Positions 39,601 to 45,591 of a stretch of 64,000 nucleotides of DNA are shown one piece after another. The notes below the pieces were generated by a model that made no database searches, was not told where the DNA came from, and was given only the letters and a program-made list of their open reading frames with translations. A program made the position numbers and the translations under genes. This DNA is from Pseudomonas sp. HS6 (GTDB taxonomy: Bacteria > Pseudomonadota > Gammaproteobacteria > Pseudomonadales > Pseudomonadaceae), in contig NZ_CP067412.1 in assembly GCF_023375815.1 (NCBI RefSeq), forward strand, positions 2,666,001 through 2,730,000. Direction: 5' to 3'. Positions within the stretch are counted from its first letter, which is position 1. Every line of letters starts with the position of its first letter.

Positions 39601-39791
39601 TCGCCGGACACGCCAATCCTTATGGGCTGGGTAACAACTGGAACATGGAAAAGCTGCAACGCAACTGGCAAGCCTTGCTGCCGCAGTTGCAGAGCTGGCA
39701 GCGACTGGACACCGATCACTACGGCATCGTGGCGGGTCGCTGGGCGCGCATGCTGGCCGAGGTCATTGGCACGGATGGGCTGTCGATATGA
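30696..39791 (+). CDS. NRPS-PKS hybrid: A-T-C-A(Pro)-T-KS-KR-ACP-TE, acyltransferase missing
   Basis: This 3031-aa protein starts directly with an A domain (~5-505; code near DAFFLGVTFK, Ile/Val-like), then T (Ser549) and C (HHIIVDG at 732). A second A domain follows (~1046-1545; DVQLIAHVVK, proline), then T (Ser1592) and KS (~1645-2060, Cys1804 in QAACGSS, EAHGTGT, KSQIGH). After KS the pre-AT linker (SGRRQLRWRF, ~2107) leads within ~45 residues to a post-AT-like segment (WYEGANILW, TYRFQP). No GHSxG acyltransferase exists. KR (GGTGGIG at 2452), ACP (Ser2725) and TE (Ser2865 in GWSFGAW) finish it. Predicted output is branched amino acid-proline extended by a malonyl unit and reduced to a beta-hydroxy acid, with malonyl supplied in trans. 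Confidence 0.92.
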   Translation: MMSASKDMTLLARFAEQVKRNPQAPAVIDGAVTLTYAELASASERIARGLLARGVEPGQSLALCMPRCWQWLAAILGALKVGAVVVPLDRASPLKRRELMLADAACVGLITQDEESLWSPSLWQTSVEALLDQPDVPPQALAEDFAEVMFLFYTSGTTGTPKAVEVGERGLLRLVHTDGYIEIRPTDRFACLSNPAFDACSFELWAPLLNGGCCVMIADEDVLDARRLAELLERTQVDNLFMTVSLFNTLIAEWPSCFSSVRQVLIGGEQISAAAVRAWYRANPESQCRIHNVYGPTECTTFALCWPISRDFTGDSVPIGRPLPDTRVHVLDEQQRPVRAGEVGELYLSGSGVARGYRNRSEETARQFVRLPDLDGGAYVHYRTGDLVRRNAEGLMECLGRVDRQVKIRGFRIEPGEVEQRMLEHPGVAQVYVCTRRQAAEDHQMLAFIVPRGDLDYHAFETHLRAQLAPYMRPHQLFLLERLPLTANGKIDREGLLAQGLSPWHPVLAAMEDDNASPELDWLLSQVRSLLGQRSLSAQDDWLGSGGDSLKAMRLRSAIRNRWQREIPLDTLLNQSFSSLAGQLMSERGDSIYPPAPAISRAIRLPATAEQRRLWLLQQRSPTSTAYSVPLILHLAASIDVAALSEAVGRLVMRHPGLRTAFVPGADGLDQVIADQGSACRTFAVGHITEDNWQAFAELVFAAPFDLTTPNLFQAWLLPFADGSCRLLLNLHHIIVDGWSVNLLFDDLTQLYTDAVQGRESPESRANLTTLEFGQWQRQWGVDPYYRDQRRALAELHRRQEEPSPALMPMREISPDARLHREPLGAARSTALERFCTQQRLTRFEVLFSVFVWSLYALTGCERPRIASPVANRPLAEFEDSVGMFANTVLIPTASDHALTLGEQLRKQTAAVREVLALQDVALADLVEDLRLSSNTALFDFMFVLENTDYAALADSNLRATLEFNEHLQAKCPLTLLMVGSGSQLECWWEYQCSYFDAEQMHTVNALFRRGLDLLLETPATTLDSLLGPYRHGLAPASEGPKGELPFITLADWFEHQVHCTPDAVALVQGQRRLTYGELNGLADALAADLVERHPLPAGNVPLHVVLFLDASVEHIIALLTLAKLNLTAVPLDPAYPMAIQRQVMEQAQPHCVLFSDTTAAALDDLNAGRFAVHRVDLRADAGSFERPRHTGERPLYTLFTSGSTGTPKGVQVPERTLCNLLQWQRSEGQLPAKAVTLQFSMLSFDVSFQEIFSTLCGGGSYHLITPRWRQDAEALLDYMVEARIERLFLPYVALQHLAQTAVARGFYPSALREVITAGEQLLCTDALRNWFGGMPQASLFNHYGPTETHVVSALRLPAVARDWPLRAPIGHAVGNARLMLVDEHDRPVPNGCRGYLLVAGPMVERCYLADPALNAARFVELAEGRLFYRTGDLAWADAQGCLHYLGRDDQQVKLSGHRLELGQIEAALMQVPDVVNAVVAVQVDPPRLTAWLQLDGEPATSQQLDRQVAQRLPAHVRIDEYRRIDVWPRTPSGKIDRKALPALGEALERRSTPQPGVQLTALERQLSELFQAVIGRGIEPEQTFFEAGATSLGLMRLHARYAQELPHKVTMADLFEHVTVRRLAAHLSTAPVAAVERVRQADAGHQPMAIIGMSVNVAGAQNLSEFWAMVQGNELGIEHFAAEDGLIGARSQLAGMLDFDPEYFGISRQEARLMDPQQRHLLMGCVQALQHAAIVPSADGPRIGLIASCGETTYFQQMLRDTAEGDLPDGFQMALHHDKDFLATKAAFHLDLNGPALSVQAACGSSLIAVHLASSMLRQGDSDVMLAAGVLIDPTLTDGYRHRSQHIFSADGLCRPFSDDASGTIGASGYGVVVLKPLAKARADGDRIYALLEGSALNNDGRAKMSYTAPSVAGQSAVISDALSRAGLTGADIGYIEAHGTGTLLGDPIEVAALTKAFGEVPAGSCALASVKSQIGHLGAAAGVVGLIRASLAVFHGVLPPNLGFGRINPQIDLEHSPFYVPTTSRPWPEGRRRLAGVSSFGIGGTNAHVIVGAAPKVQEVVGETLPLLMISAHSRTELLRDIAAIRDYQQTFPEQHTALLRHLQSGRRQLRWRFGMVCQPGDEIPLQPTSIKEVTASGTQLIARDHSPQTVLEAWYEGANILWSQRSAPPPWDLQPSSFDLQTYRFQPAGEIVAPVSAGIERQPLAQWFHQRQWVRVQRLSVKASDAKRETLILCSHEAPSSTLLEHLRAVYRRVVQVRAGNGFKQLGADRFELDPLDIEDLSRLLTEVVEPELGELDWLHTLPLAVSGAVNEQSLDLAQWACLDTVSALMQAWGQTARTTRLRLWLMSWQACPVDGEVRRPELAALAGISEVVPQEYPVRCHWLDWPSPHLDTQAGELAALLGDPAVLPRRMAVRDGYLWQPRLIAHPLPGPTTTSSLLPEDGTFLVLGGTGGIGRTLCEHLLQAPARRVVLLSRQGRLPANLTAYASRIDCIQADIADLSRWPQVLDQLARRYGQLTGVIHAAGVGAGSLIRHRAPRQMAEAMAAKTRGMLAVEAVIEQLSPGFVLYCSSMSALFGGAGHLDYSAASGVLDGFTHYRADSTNTCLRLGINWDIWRDIGMATTSNGGDAAHLEHLTVGLSAEEGCRVFDLAMAAQLPQLLVSTTGIDTARCFYPVRHGAVGAQAEAPKGVDLSVRLRKCLCKWLGVAELEDDDSLYDLGADSLTLLDLIDELQAATGEVFQLSQFSHKVSLSEVLGLVADSTEEASADAPHNWNDAVRIDQWHAGAGREWLYLIHPVGGDVQAYRELVSALPADLGVCVISDPALRLPALPNISIVERARLYLEAIKAHIPDVCAWRLAGWSFGAWVAQALCQQAQADGFRQPLLYLIDPPAPDAGAELAGIDERTIEQVFQREFAQRWPGVEGQAMSEERKAYLQRLTVCCRNNMTSMVDFQPPALTTTPVRMFIAGHANPYGLGNNWNMEKLQRNWQALLPQLQSWQRLDTDHYGIVAGRWARMLAEVIGTDGLSI

Positions 39792-40474
39792 ATGAGTCGA
39801 TTTCAATGCCTCGCTGGTTGTTCACATTGATGCAGGTGCTGGGCGAAGGGCAGCCCGAAGTCTTGCATCAGCGGATGTACAGGTTCGATGAACCGCAGTC
39901 GCTGCGGCGGGTTCATCGCTGGCATGCCGACGTGGTGCTGCCGATGCTGTGCGAGGCATTGCCGGAACATCGGCCAGCGCTGCTCGCATTACAAAGCCTG
40001 CATCAACGGGCGGCGCTCGGCTTGTCCGGGCGTCAGGGTGAATGGCGGGCCACGCTCAAACCGGTGTTGCTCGCGCTGTATCGACGGGCCTATGCCTACG
40101 AGACGGCGTACGCCCAGGCCCATGCGAGTGCGATGACTTACGGCCTCGCGCCGACCAACACCGTGATGATCGCCGAGCACTTTGGCGATGCCGAAGCGTT
40201 TGCGGTGTATTACGCGCAATTGAATACCGAGGCCAGTGCCACGGCGTTTGCTCAGGCTCATGCCGCCGCCAATGCTGAAATCTCGTCTCGGGCCTTTGCG
40301 ACTGACGATGCTGACGCGTACGCGCAAGTGTGCGCGGCGTCGGCGCGGGTCTGCGTCTGGGCCTGTGCGCAGACCGACGAGCAACGGAATGTGCTGTTCA
40401 ACAGGCTTGCCGAAGGGCTGATCCAGCACCTGCCGGCGCTGCAATCCCATTCAACAGGAGAACGACATGAATGA
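39788..40474 (+). CDS. Ala-rich protein of unknown function in the biosynthetic operon
   Basis: This 228-aa protein matches no family I recognise. The N-terminal half has the pattern MPRWLFTLMQVLGEG and a His/Trp-containing RRVHRWHADVVLPML. The C-terminal half is strongly Ala/Tyr/Phe-rich and helical in character (YAYETAYAQAHASAM, AFAVYYAQLNTEASA). It has no signal peptide or membrane span. Its start overlaps the hybrid synthetase stop (ATGA) and its end overlaps the MbtH gene by 8 bases. It is therefore translationally embedded in the pathway and probably acts in tailoring, chain transfer or assembly. No function is assigned. Confidence 0.75.
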   Translation: MNESISMPRWLFTLMQVLGEGQPEVLHQRMYRFDEPQSLRRVHRWHADVVLPMLCEALPEHRPALLALQSLHQRAALGLSGRQGEWRATLKPVLLALYRRAYAYETAYAQAHASAMTYGLAPTNTVMIAEHFGDAEAFAVYYAQLNTEASATAFAQAHAAANAEISSRAFATDDADAYAQVCAASARVCVWACAQTDEQRNVLFNRLAEGLIQHLPALQSHSTGERHE

Positions 40475-40682
40475 CGCACAGCTGCAATTCGTTGTGGTGA
40501 TCAACGCCCAAGGTCAGTATTCCCTGTGGCCGGCGGGCAAGCCGATGGCTAGCGGCTGGAGCGCGGCCGGGATGCGTGGCGAACGTCAGGTCTGTTTGGA
40601 CTACATCAACCAACACTGGGTCGACATGCGCCCACGTTCGCTGCGCGAAAACCTGTCGCCGTCGTCGGCGTCGTTCCAATAA
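40467..40682 (+). CDS. MbtH-like protein
   Basis: The 71-aa protein has the MbtH signature: QGQYSLWP near residue 14-21, SGWSAAG, CLDYINQHW and a closing DMRPRSLR. These proteins bind and stabilise or activate adenylation domains of NRPSs, so it likely serves some of the six A domains here. It overlaps the preceding gene by 8 bases. It lies 16 bases before the dioxygenase, whose ribosome site AGGA falls in the gap. Confidence 0.95.
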   Translation: MNDAQLQFVVVINAQGQYSLWPAGKPMASGWSAAGMRGERQVCLDYINQHWVDMRPRSLRENLSPSSASFQ

Positions 40683-40698
40683 AAAAGGGTGAGGAAAC

Positions 40699-41568
40699 AT
40701 GGATCAGTTGGCACTCAAGGCAATCGAGCGCATCGCCGCAGAAAAGCGTGCGCCCTATCAGCGCATCACGGTCGACCGGATCACACCGATCATCGGCGCC
40801 GAAATCGGCGGCGTCGATCTTTCACAACCGCTGAATGACGATCAGCTCGCGGAAATCCGCCGGGCCTTTCTGGAGAACCACGTGCTGGTGTTTCGCGATC
40901 AGCATCTGACGGTAGAGGAACACAAGGCGTTTGGCCGGCTGTTCGGTGAACTGCGGGCGTTGCCGGTGGAAGACATCGACGGCGATGACCCGGAACTGGT
41001 GGTGATCCGCGCCAATGCGCAATCGCGCTACGTGGCCGGCGAAACCTGGCACACCGACGGCACGGCTGACCTGGCGCCGTCCATGGGGTCGATGCTGTAC
41101 GTCAAGGAAACCCCGGCCATTGGCACCGGTGGCGATACGTTGTTCGCCAACATGCACCTGGCGATCGAAATGCTCTCGCCGACGATGCAGCAGTTTCTCG
41201 GCGAATTGACCGCGATTCACGACGGCGCAATTCCGTGGAAGGGCTATGAAGCGCCGGCCAACCTGCCCAAGACCGAACACCCGGTGGTGGTTCGTCACCC
41301 GGAAACCGGGCGCAAGTCACTGTTCGTCAATTCCGGGTTTACGTCGCACATCGTGCAATTGTCCGGTGGCGAAAGTCAGGTGCTGTTGAACATGCTGTTC
41401 GACCTGGTCGCCCGGGAGCCGTCCCTCAGTTGCCGCGTTCGCTGGGCGCCGAACACGTTGGTGTTCTGGGACAACCGCTGCACCCAGCACCACGCGATTT
41501 GGGATTACTTCCCGCATTCACGTTATGGCGAGCGGGTGACGATCCTCGGGACGCAGCCCAAGGCTTGA
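40699..41568 (+). CDS. TauD/TfdA-family Fe(II)/2-oxoglutarate dioxygenase
   Basis: The 289-aa protein carries the iron triad H118-x-D120 (TWHTDGT) and H264 (CTQHHAIWDY), plus the 2-oxoglutarate-binding Arg in RYGERVTILG. The family hydroxylates or desaturates unactivated carbons. As the last gene of the NRPS-PKS operon, it most likely hydroxylates the peptide or a precursor; the proline unit is the attractive candidate by analogy with detoxin-type clusters. GAGG lies upstream of ATG 40699. A strong terminator follows 16 bases after the stop. Confidence 0.93.
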   Translation: MDQLALKAIERIAAEKRAPYQRITVDRITPIIGAEIGGVDLSQPLNDDQLAEIRRAFLENHVLVFRDQHLTVEEHKAFGRLFGELRALPVEDIDGDDPELVVIRANAQSRYVAGETWHTDGTADLAPSMGSMLYVKETPAIGTGGDTLFANMHLAIEMLSPTMQQFLGELTAIHDGAIPWKGYEAPANLPKTEHPVVVRHPETGRKSLFVNSGFTSHIVQLSGGESQVLLNMLFDLVAREPSLSCRVRWAPNTLVFWDNRCTQHHAIWDYFPHSRYGERVTILGTQPKA

Positions 41569-41584
41569 TGGCATTGGAAACATC

Positions 41585-41613
41585 AGAGGGAGCAACGTGC
41601 TCCCTCTTTTTTT
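41585..41613 (+). terminator. Strong intrinsic terminator ending the biosynthetic operon
   Basis: AGAGGGAGCA-ACG-TGCTCCCTCT forms a perfect 10-bp stem with a 3-base loop, followed by six further T residues (41608-41613). It lies 16 bases after the dioxygenase stop. The convergent minus-strand gene ends within its T-tract, so the hairpin may also stop that transcript. Confidence 0.92.
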
Positions 41614-42301
41614 AAATGCCGTGACGGATCAGTTGCTCGACGATCAACTCACCGAACGCCAGATTGCCGTGCAGCGGGTCATCCACTTCGCAGTACGCCT
41701 GACGCTGAAAACCCTGCTCATCGTTCGCCGCCTCTCGCACGTCGATCAGCTCGACGCCCAGGCCTTGCAGGCGCTCGATCAACAATGACTGCGCGGCCAT
41801 GAACACGCGCGGGTCGGACAGCTCCGGCACCCGTTGCGGCGGCAGCACAGCGAACACCTTGAGGTTCAGCGCCAGGGCCTGCTCATAGAAGGCCAGCGCG
41901 GGGCGGGACAGGGTGTCGATGACCGCCTCGAACAATGGCCCGGCGAGAAAACCGTCGTCGAACTCGCCGTGCGCATTCTGGTAGCAGGTCCAGTTCGGCG
42001 CGGTGGCGAGGTAGTGCAGGCTCAGGCCGATAGTGCTCACCAGCGGCACGCTGACCTTCGCCAGTTGCGGCACTTCGAGCGTGTCGAGGGCCTGACGATA
42101 CAGCCGATCCATTTCCCCATCCCGAAAGACCACGTCATTGCGCGCCAGGCTGAAGAAATCGACGGCGAAGTCCCGACCGGTTCCCAGCGGACCGCCGCCG
42201 AAAGGCAGCTCACGAGCCTGCGCCGCCTTGCCGATGACGCCGGCATGGGAGTCGCCCAGCAGCAGAAACCTAGGCGTAGTAATCGAGTACGGCGTCTTCA
42301 C
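41612..42301 (-). CDS. SGNH-hydrolase-like protein of unknown substrate
   Basis: This ~229-aa protein opens with FLLLGDSHAGVIG, a GDSH block typical of SGNH/GDSL-like folds, where the Ser is the usual nucleophile. A late D-P-L-H-G-N element (EVDDPLHGNLAFG) could supply the Asp/His pair. It has no signal peptide. I chose GTG 42301 because GAGGA lies about 8 bases upstream; this overlaps the preceding GSCFA gene by 32 bases, so the two are coupled. It is convergent with the NRPS operon. It could tailor the product or act on cell-surface glycans; neither is shown. Confidence 0.7.
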   Translation of the reverse strand: MKTPYSITTPRFLLLGDSHAGVIGKAAQARELPFGGGPLGTGRDFAVDFFSLARNDVVFRDGEMDRLYRQALDTLEVPQLAKVSVPLVSTIGLSLHYLATAPNWTCYQNAHGEFDDGFLAGPLFEAVIDTLSRPALAFYEQALALNLKVFAVLPPQRVPELSDPRVFMAAQSLLIERLQGLGVELIDVREAANDEQGFQRQAYCEVDDPLHGNLAFGELIVEQLIRHGI

Positions 42302-43304
42302 AGACAAGATCCTCGCTGGACACACGGGTGGAGGTGCTCGGCGCCTGCACCGACTGGACGGCTTCAAGTCCGGCAAAGAATTGCTGCATCACGAACGCCA
42401 CGCCTTCTGGTGTGACTTCCCGCTGGTTGGGCTGATAGAACGCGCCCTTGAACGGCGTACCGGTGATGATTTCGTAGGACGGGAAATAGTCGACGTCGGG
42501 CAGGTCTTCGCACAACTGCCCGGCCACGGCGCGCAGGACCGATTTGGAATAGGTCGTCGAGCTCAGCACATGCTGGCCCGTGGCGGTTGCGGTCAAAGGC
42601 ACCGGTGAAACGGTGAGCAGCAGGCGCAGTTGCGGGTTGATCGAACGCATCAACTCCAGCGCCCTGACCATGTCGCCATAAGTGTCCATGAAGCCGAAAT
42701 TGCAGAACCGGTGGAGCTGTGGATCGAAGGTGCCGCGCACGGTGCCGGGGCACACGGGATACACCAGACCGGTTTGTCGATGTTGCCAGGCTTCGGTCAG
42801 ACCGAGGGTGAACACAAACACCTTGGCCCGGCGCAGCGCTTCGCGGATGGCGTCCAGGGTAGCTTCGCGCGACTCCCACAGCGCCTGCTCGCTGGCAAAT
42901 CCGTCCGGTTCCACGGCGGGGCGGTACGGATCGAAGAAACGCCCGTCATGAACCCAGGTCTCATCCGGCGGAGCGCTCACGCCCAGCGCCCATTCGAGCC
43001 ATTGGCACAACATCGCCGGGGTATAAAGATTGCCGGTGCGGAACGAAAACACTCCGTAGTTGTGGGCCTTCCAGTCGGCCTCGGGCAACGCATCCGGGGC
43101 GGGCTCCGCATCCAGCCAGTTCATGCCGCGCGCAACCAGCGCCCGGCCGATGTGCTGGGCGAAACAGGAGCCGGCGGTGACGATGGCGTCCTTGTTGTCG
43201 ATCTCGAACTGCGGTGTCCACAGCTCACCGATGTCCAGCGCGGGCTGGTCAGCCACGGCTGTACGCCAGAAGGAACGGGGTGGCAGGCATTGATAGGGAT
43301 TCAC
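42270..43304 (-). CDS. GSCFA-domain protein
   Basis: The ~344-aa protein contains the name-giving GSCFA block (VTAGSCFAQHIGRAL, residue ~50), FVFTLGLTEAW, and the late LLLTVSPVPLTATATG and SSTTYSKSVLRAV segments seen in this SGNH-related family. GSCFA proteins are often near polysaccharide or surface-modification genes; the biochemical role is poorly defined. GTG 43304 is chosen because AGGAGG lies 9 bases upstream; the longer frame to 43382 has no ribosome site. It overlaps the following SGNH-like gene. Whether it belongs to the neighbouring biosynthetic cluster is open. Confidence 0.8.
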   Translation of the reverse strand: MNPYQCLPPRSFWRTAVADQPALDIGELWTPQFEIDNKDAIVTAGSCFAQHIGRALVARGMNWLDAEPAPDALPEADWKAHNYGVFSFRTGNLYTPAMLCQWLEWALGVSAPPDETWVHDGRFFDPYRPAVEPDGFASEQALWESREATLDAIREALRRAKVFVFTLGLTEAWQHRQTGLVYPVCPGTVRGTFDPQLHRFCNFGFMDTYGDMVRALELMRSINPQLRLLLTVSPVPLTATATGQHVLSSTTYSKSVLRAVAGQLCEDLPDVDYFPSYEIITGTPFKGAFYQPNQREVTPEGVAFVMQQFFAGLEAVQSVQAPSTSTRVSSEDLVCEDAVLDYYA

Positions 43305-43342
43305 GACGAGAGGCCTCCTTGGCGAGTCGTTGAGCGCAAGGC

Positions 43343-43858
43343 TCAGCGGATTTGATAGTGATAGATCAGATCGTCGAACCACCGATCACCGATCTGATAG
43401 GCCTGCGGCACACGATGTGCGAACACAAAGCCGCATTTCTCCAACACCTTGCAGGACGCGATATTACCGTCGGTCACGGTCGACTCCAACGAGTCCAGCC
43501 CGATGTCGGCGGCGTAGTCGATGATCGCTTTTCGCGACTCGGTACCAAAGCCTTTGCCCTGATGTTCCGGCAACAGCAGGCATCCCACTTCGGCATGCCC
43601 CGGCGACAGAATGCGAAAACCGGTCACACCCAGCTCTTGCCCACTGGCCCTGTCGCTCACCACCAGGCACAACCAGTGCTCCGACTGAGGCCCCCACGAC
43701 GGGAGCCGATGTTCGAAACCCTGGCGAACCTGCTCCTCGGCAATTTCGCCGAAAACGTACTGCATGGTCTGCGGCTCGGAATGCAGCCTGAGGAACAGCG
43801 GCCAGTCGGACTCGACCATCGTGCGCAGGTCCAGTCGATCCGTGGATAGCTCGAGCAT
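43343..43858 (-). CDS. GNAT-family N-acetyltransferase (RimJ/RimL type)
   Basis: The 171-aa protein begins LSTDRLDLRTM as in RimJ/RimL-like acetyltransferases. It has the acetyl-CoA pyrophosphate loop LLPEHQGKGFGTE (~residues 95-107), followed by NIASCKVLEKCGF, the conserved helix-strand near the C-terminus. Substrate is unknown; the group acetylates protein N-termini, antibiotics or small amines. AAGGAG lies before ATG 43858. It is the first gene of a minus-strand run leading into the GSCFA pair, about 40 bases from it. Confidence 0.9.
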   Translation of the reverse strand: MLELSTDRLDLRTMVESDWPLFLRLHSEPQTMQYVFGEIAEEQVRQGFEHRLPSWGPQSEHWLCLVVSDRASGQELGVTGFRILSPGHAEVGCLLLPEHQGKGFGTESRKAIIDYAADIGLDSLESTVTDGNIASCKVLEKCGFVFAHRVPQAYQIGDRWFDDLIYHYQIR

Positions 43859-43952
43859 CCGCTGCTCCTTGCAAGGGTGGAAAAGGGAGAGGGTTTTTTA
43901 CTGGGTGTGGGGGGAAAGATCAATGAGTAAAGGCTCGACTAAAAGCACACAG

Positions 43953-44750
43953 TCAGTCGATAGCACTGGTGTCTTCCGTGTACTCCTTGCAAATGAGCTT
44001 GGTAGCTCTCTCGTTGTGAATTATGCGCAGAACTGTAAGCGGTTCGGAATCTGCGATTTCTATGATGTCACCCACTACGGCTTGATGATGGAGAGTTACA
44101 ACTCCAATCAGCTCTTTTTTCTGGTTGCAAATGGAATAATCATATTTGTTTATTTTGAGCTCTTCTGCTGAGGGTTTTTGTTTGAATTCGTGTTTTTTTA
44201 AAGTGAAATAGTCTTCGTCGCGTCCAGCGTAAAGCAGGGATAACCGATACTCACTTAGTAATGAATCTCGCAAGGATATTTGGTTTTTTGCCAAGAGGAA
44301 GGTTGCAAAACCAACGACAGCAATAAAGGCTGAAAAAATGAAGGCGAGCGTTGAGTAGTGAAAAATCAAGGAGAACGTGCCAATTATTGGTGCAAACAAA
44401 GCGATCGTTTTAAATATCTCTGCATAGCTCGTTTGCTCAAAGTCCCAGATGTACTCGAGATCTTTTTTTCCGGAAACTGTTTTGTAAAAAAAGAAAAGTA
44501 GTATGTTTGAAACCAGGCTGGCCGAAAAAGAGATCTCCGAGACTATAAGGGCTGGTTTGGAAAACGCATCCGGCCCTGCGCTAAATAGCGCAAGAAAAAA
44601 TGCAAAAGATATCGCTCCAAGCACAGAGTTCATGTGTTGTTGCTGGGCAATGATTGTTCCGTCTTCGTAGCCGGATTTGAATTGGATCAGTTCGAGCTCT
44701 CTGGCTGTTTTCCTGTTTATTGTCGGCTCGGTTTTTTGGTTGCCGTTCAA
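43953..44750 (-). CDS. AT-rich four-helix membrane protein of unknown function
   Basis: This ~265-aa protein has an N-terminal soluble helix (RKTARELELIQFKSG) and four hydrophobic segments: NSVLGAISFAFFLALF, ALIVSEISFSASLV, IFKTIALFAPIIGTF and TLAFIFSAFIAVVGF. A ~100-residue charged cytosolic tail completes it. TTG 44750 is chosen (AAGGA 7 bases upstream); ATG 44633 is an alternative. Its base composition is much richer in A and T than the surrounding genes, suggesting acquisition from elsewhere. No enzyme motif is seen. Neighbouring debris at 45.0-45.6 kb supports a small foreign or decaying patch. Confidence 0.65.
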   Translation of the reverse strand: MNGNQKTEPTINRKTARELELIQFKSGYEDGTIIAQQQHMNSVLGAISFAFFLALFSAGPDAFSKPALIVSEISFSASLVSNILLFFFYKTVSGKKDLEYIWDFEQTSYAEIFKTIALFAPIIGTFSLIFHYSTLAFIFSAFIAVVGFATFLLAKNQISLRDSLLSEYRLSLLYAGRDEDYFTLKKHEFKQKPSAEELKINKYDYSICNQKKELIGVVTLHHQAVVGDIIEIADSEPLTVLRIIHNERATKLICKEYTEDTSAID

Positions 44751-45063
44751 TTTCAGTTCCTTTTGAGTGAAGTCTTTTCGACAGGTCGAAGCCTGCGGCG
44801 ACCTGTGTGCCTGTGGCAGGACGATAACGTTAATGCCCATTGCCAGGAATAGTCGATACCGATTTTTCTGTAGCCGCAGACCGACAGTTGAAAGGCTGTT
44901 CTCAGGCCATCGAAGCAAGGTTTGTCGAGAAGGGTTGCACATCACGCATGATGACGATCACCGCCATCAATCGAGCAGGGAGCTTTGAACACCCTGTTCC
45001 CAGGGCAGAAAGAACACAAGGGCCAACGCCATCTGTCGATGGCACGCCGCAAAGTAGTAGTAC
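44751..45063. other. Gene-free stretch with an inverted repeat
   Basis: No convincing gene is seen here. ACAGGTCG (44781-44788) and CGACCTGT (44799-44806) form an 8-bp inverted repeat with a 10-base spacer, close to the start of the AT-rich membrane protein, and could be an operator or a REP-like hairpin. The rest shows no recognisable coding or RNA signal. Confidence 0.45.
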
Positions 45064-45548
45064 TCATGGGCCTGTTTGGTAGCGGTTGAACAGATCGACA
45101 AGGCTGTGTGGCGCGTTTTCATCGAAAAACAGTTTCACATTCTTGTCCGTTTCCTCAGTCGTTTGCTTACTGCGGGGGAAGAGTTCCTTTTCATACGCAA
45201 TCAGTGCAGCTTCGATATCGCCGGGGTAGGCTGTGATCGCTTCTGCGAGCGGGCTCCGTCGTACAGTGCGAGATTGGCACCTTCACCCGCAAACGGAGAC
45301 ATCAGGTGTGCCGCGTCCCCCAGCAGTGTAACGCCCGCTACACGGTTCCATTGAAGGTCGACGGGGAGGGCACGGATCGGGCGAAGTATGGGAGGGGTAT
45401 CCGATTCGGTGATGATTGCGGTCAGTGCTGGTGCCCAATCCTTGAACTTTGCGGCGAGGGTGGACATGGCTTTGGCAGGATCGGAGAAATCCAGCCGAGC
45501 GAACCAGTCTTCAGGCCCTGCTCCGACGATCGCAATGGGAGTATTCAT
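45064..45548 (-). pseudogene. Decayed FAD-dependent monooxygenase (TetX/PHBH-like)
   Basis: Reading from ATG 45548, the sequence starts like an FAD enzyme ([11 protein letters not shown]) but jumps straight to the late part of the family (EDWFARLDF, then [35 protein letters not shown]). Roughly 200-250 residues, including most of the FAD and substrate regions, are missing. Near 45240 the frame breaks: after LYDGA the matching continuation ([27 protein letters not shown]) is in another frame and runs to a stop at 45064-45066. An internal deletion plus a frameshift make a functional enzyme unlikely. Heptamer repeats sit right at its 5' end. Confidence 0.85.
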
Positions 45549-45549
45549 C

Positions 45550-45591
45550 TTTGAGCTTTGAGCTTTGAGCTTTGAGCTTTGTGATTTGAGG
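45550..45591. repeat. Heptanucleotide tandem repeat
   Basis: TTTGAGC is repeated four times exactly (45550-45577), followed by two altered copies, TTTGTGA and TTTGAGG (to 45591). On the minus strand the run reads GCTCAAA and ends directly before the ATG of the decayed monooxygenase. Such short repeats can change copy number by slippage and alter translation or spacing. Confidence 0.9.

Noticed and set aside
17582-39791. Epimerisation domains in the synthetases
   Set aside because: No E-domain or dual E/C signature was seen. All C domains show ordinary HHxxxDG and the Cy has DxxxxDxxS, so D-residues are not predicted.
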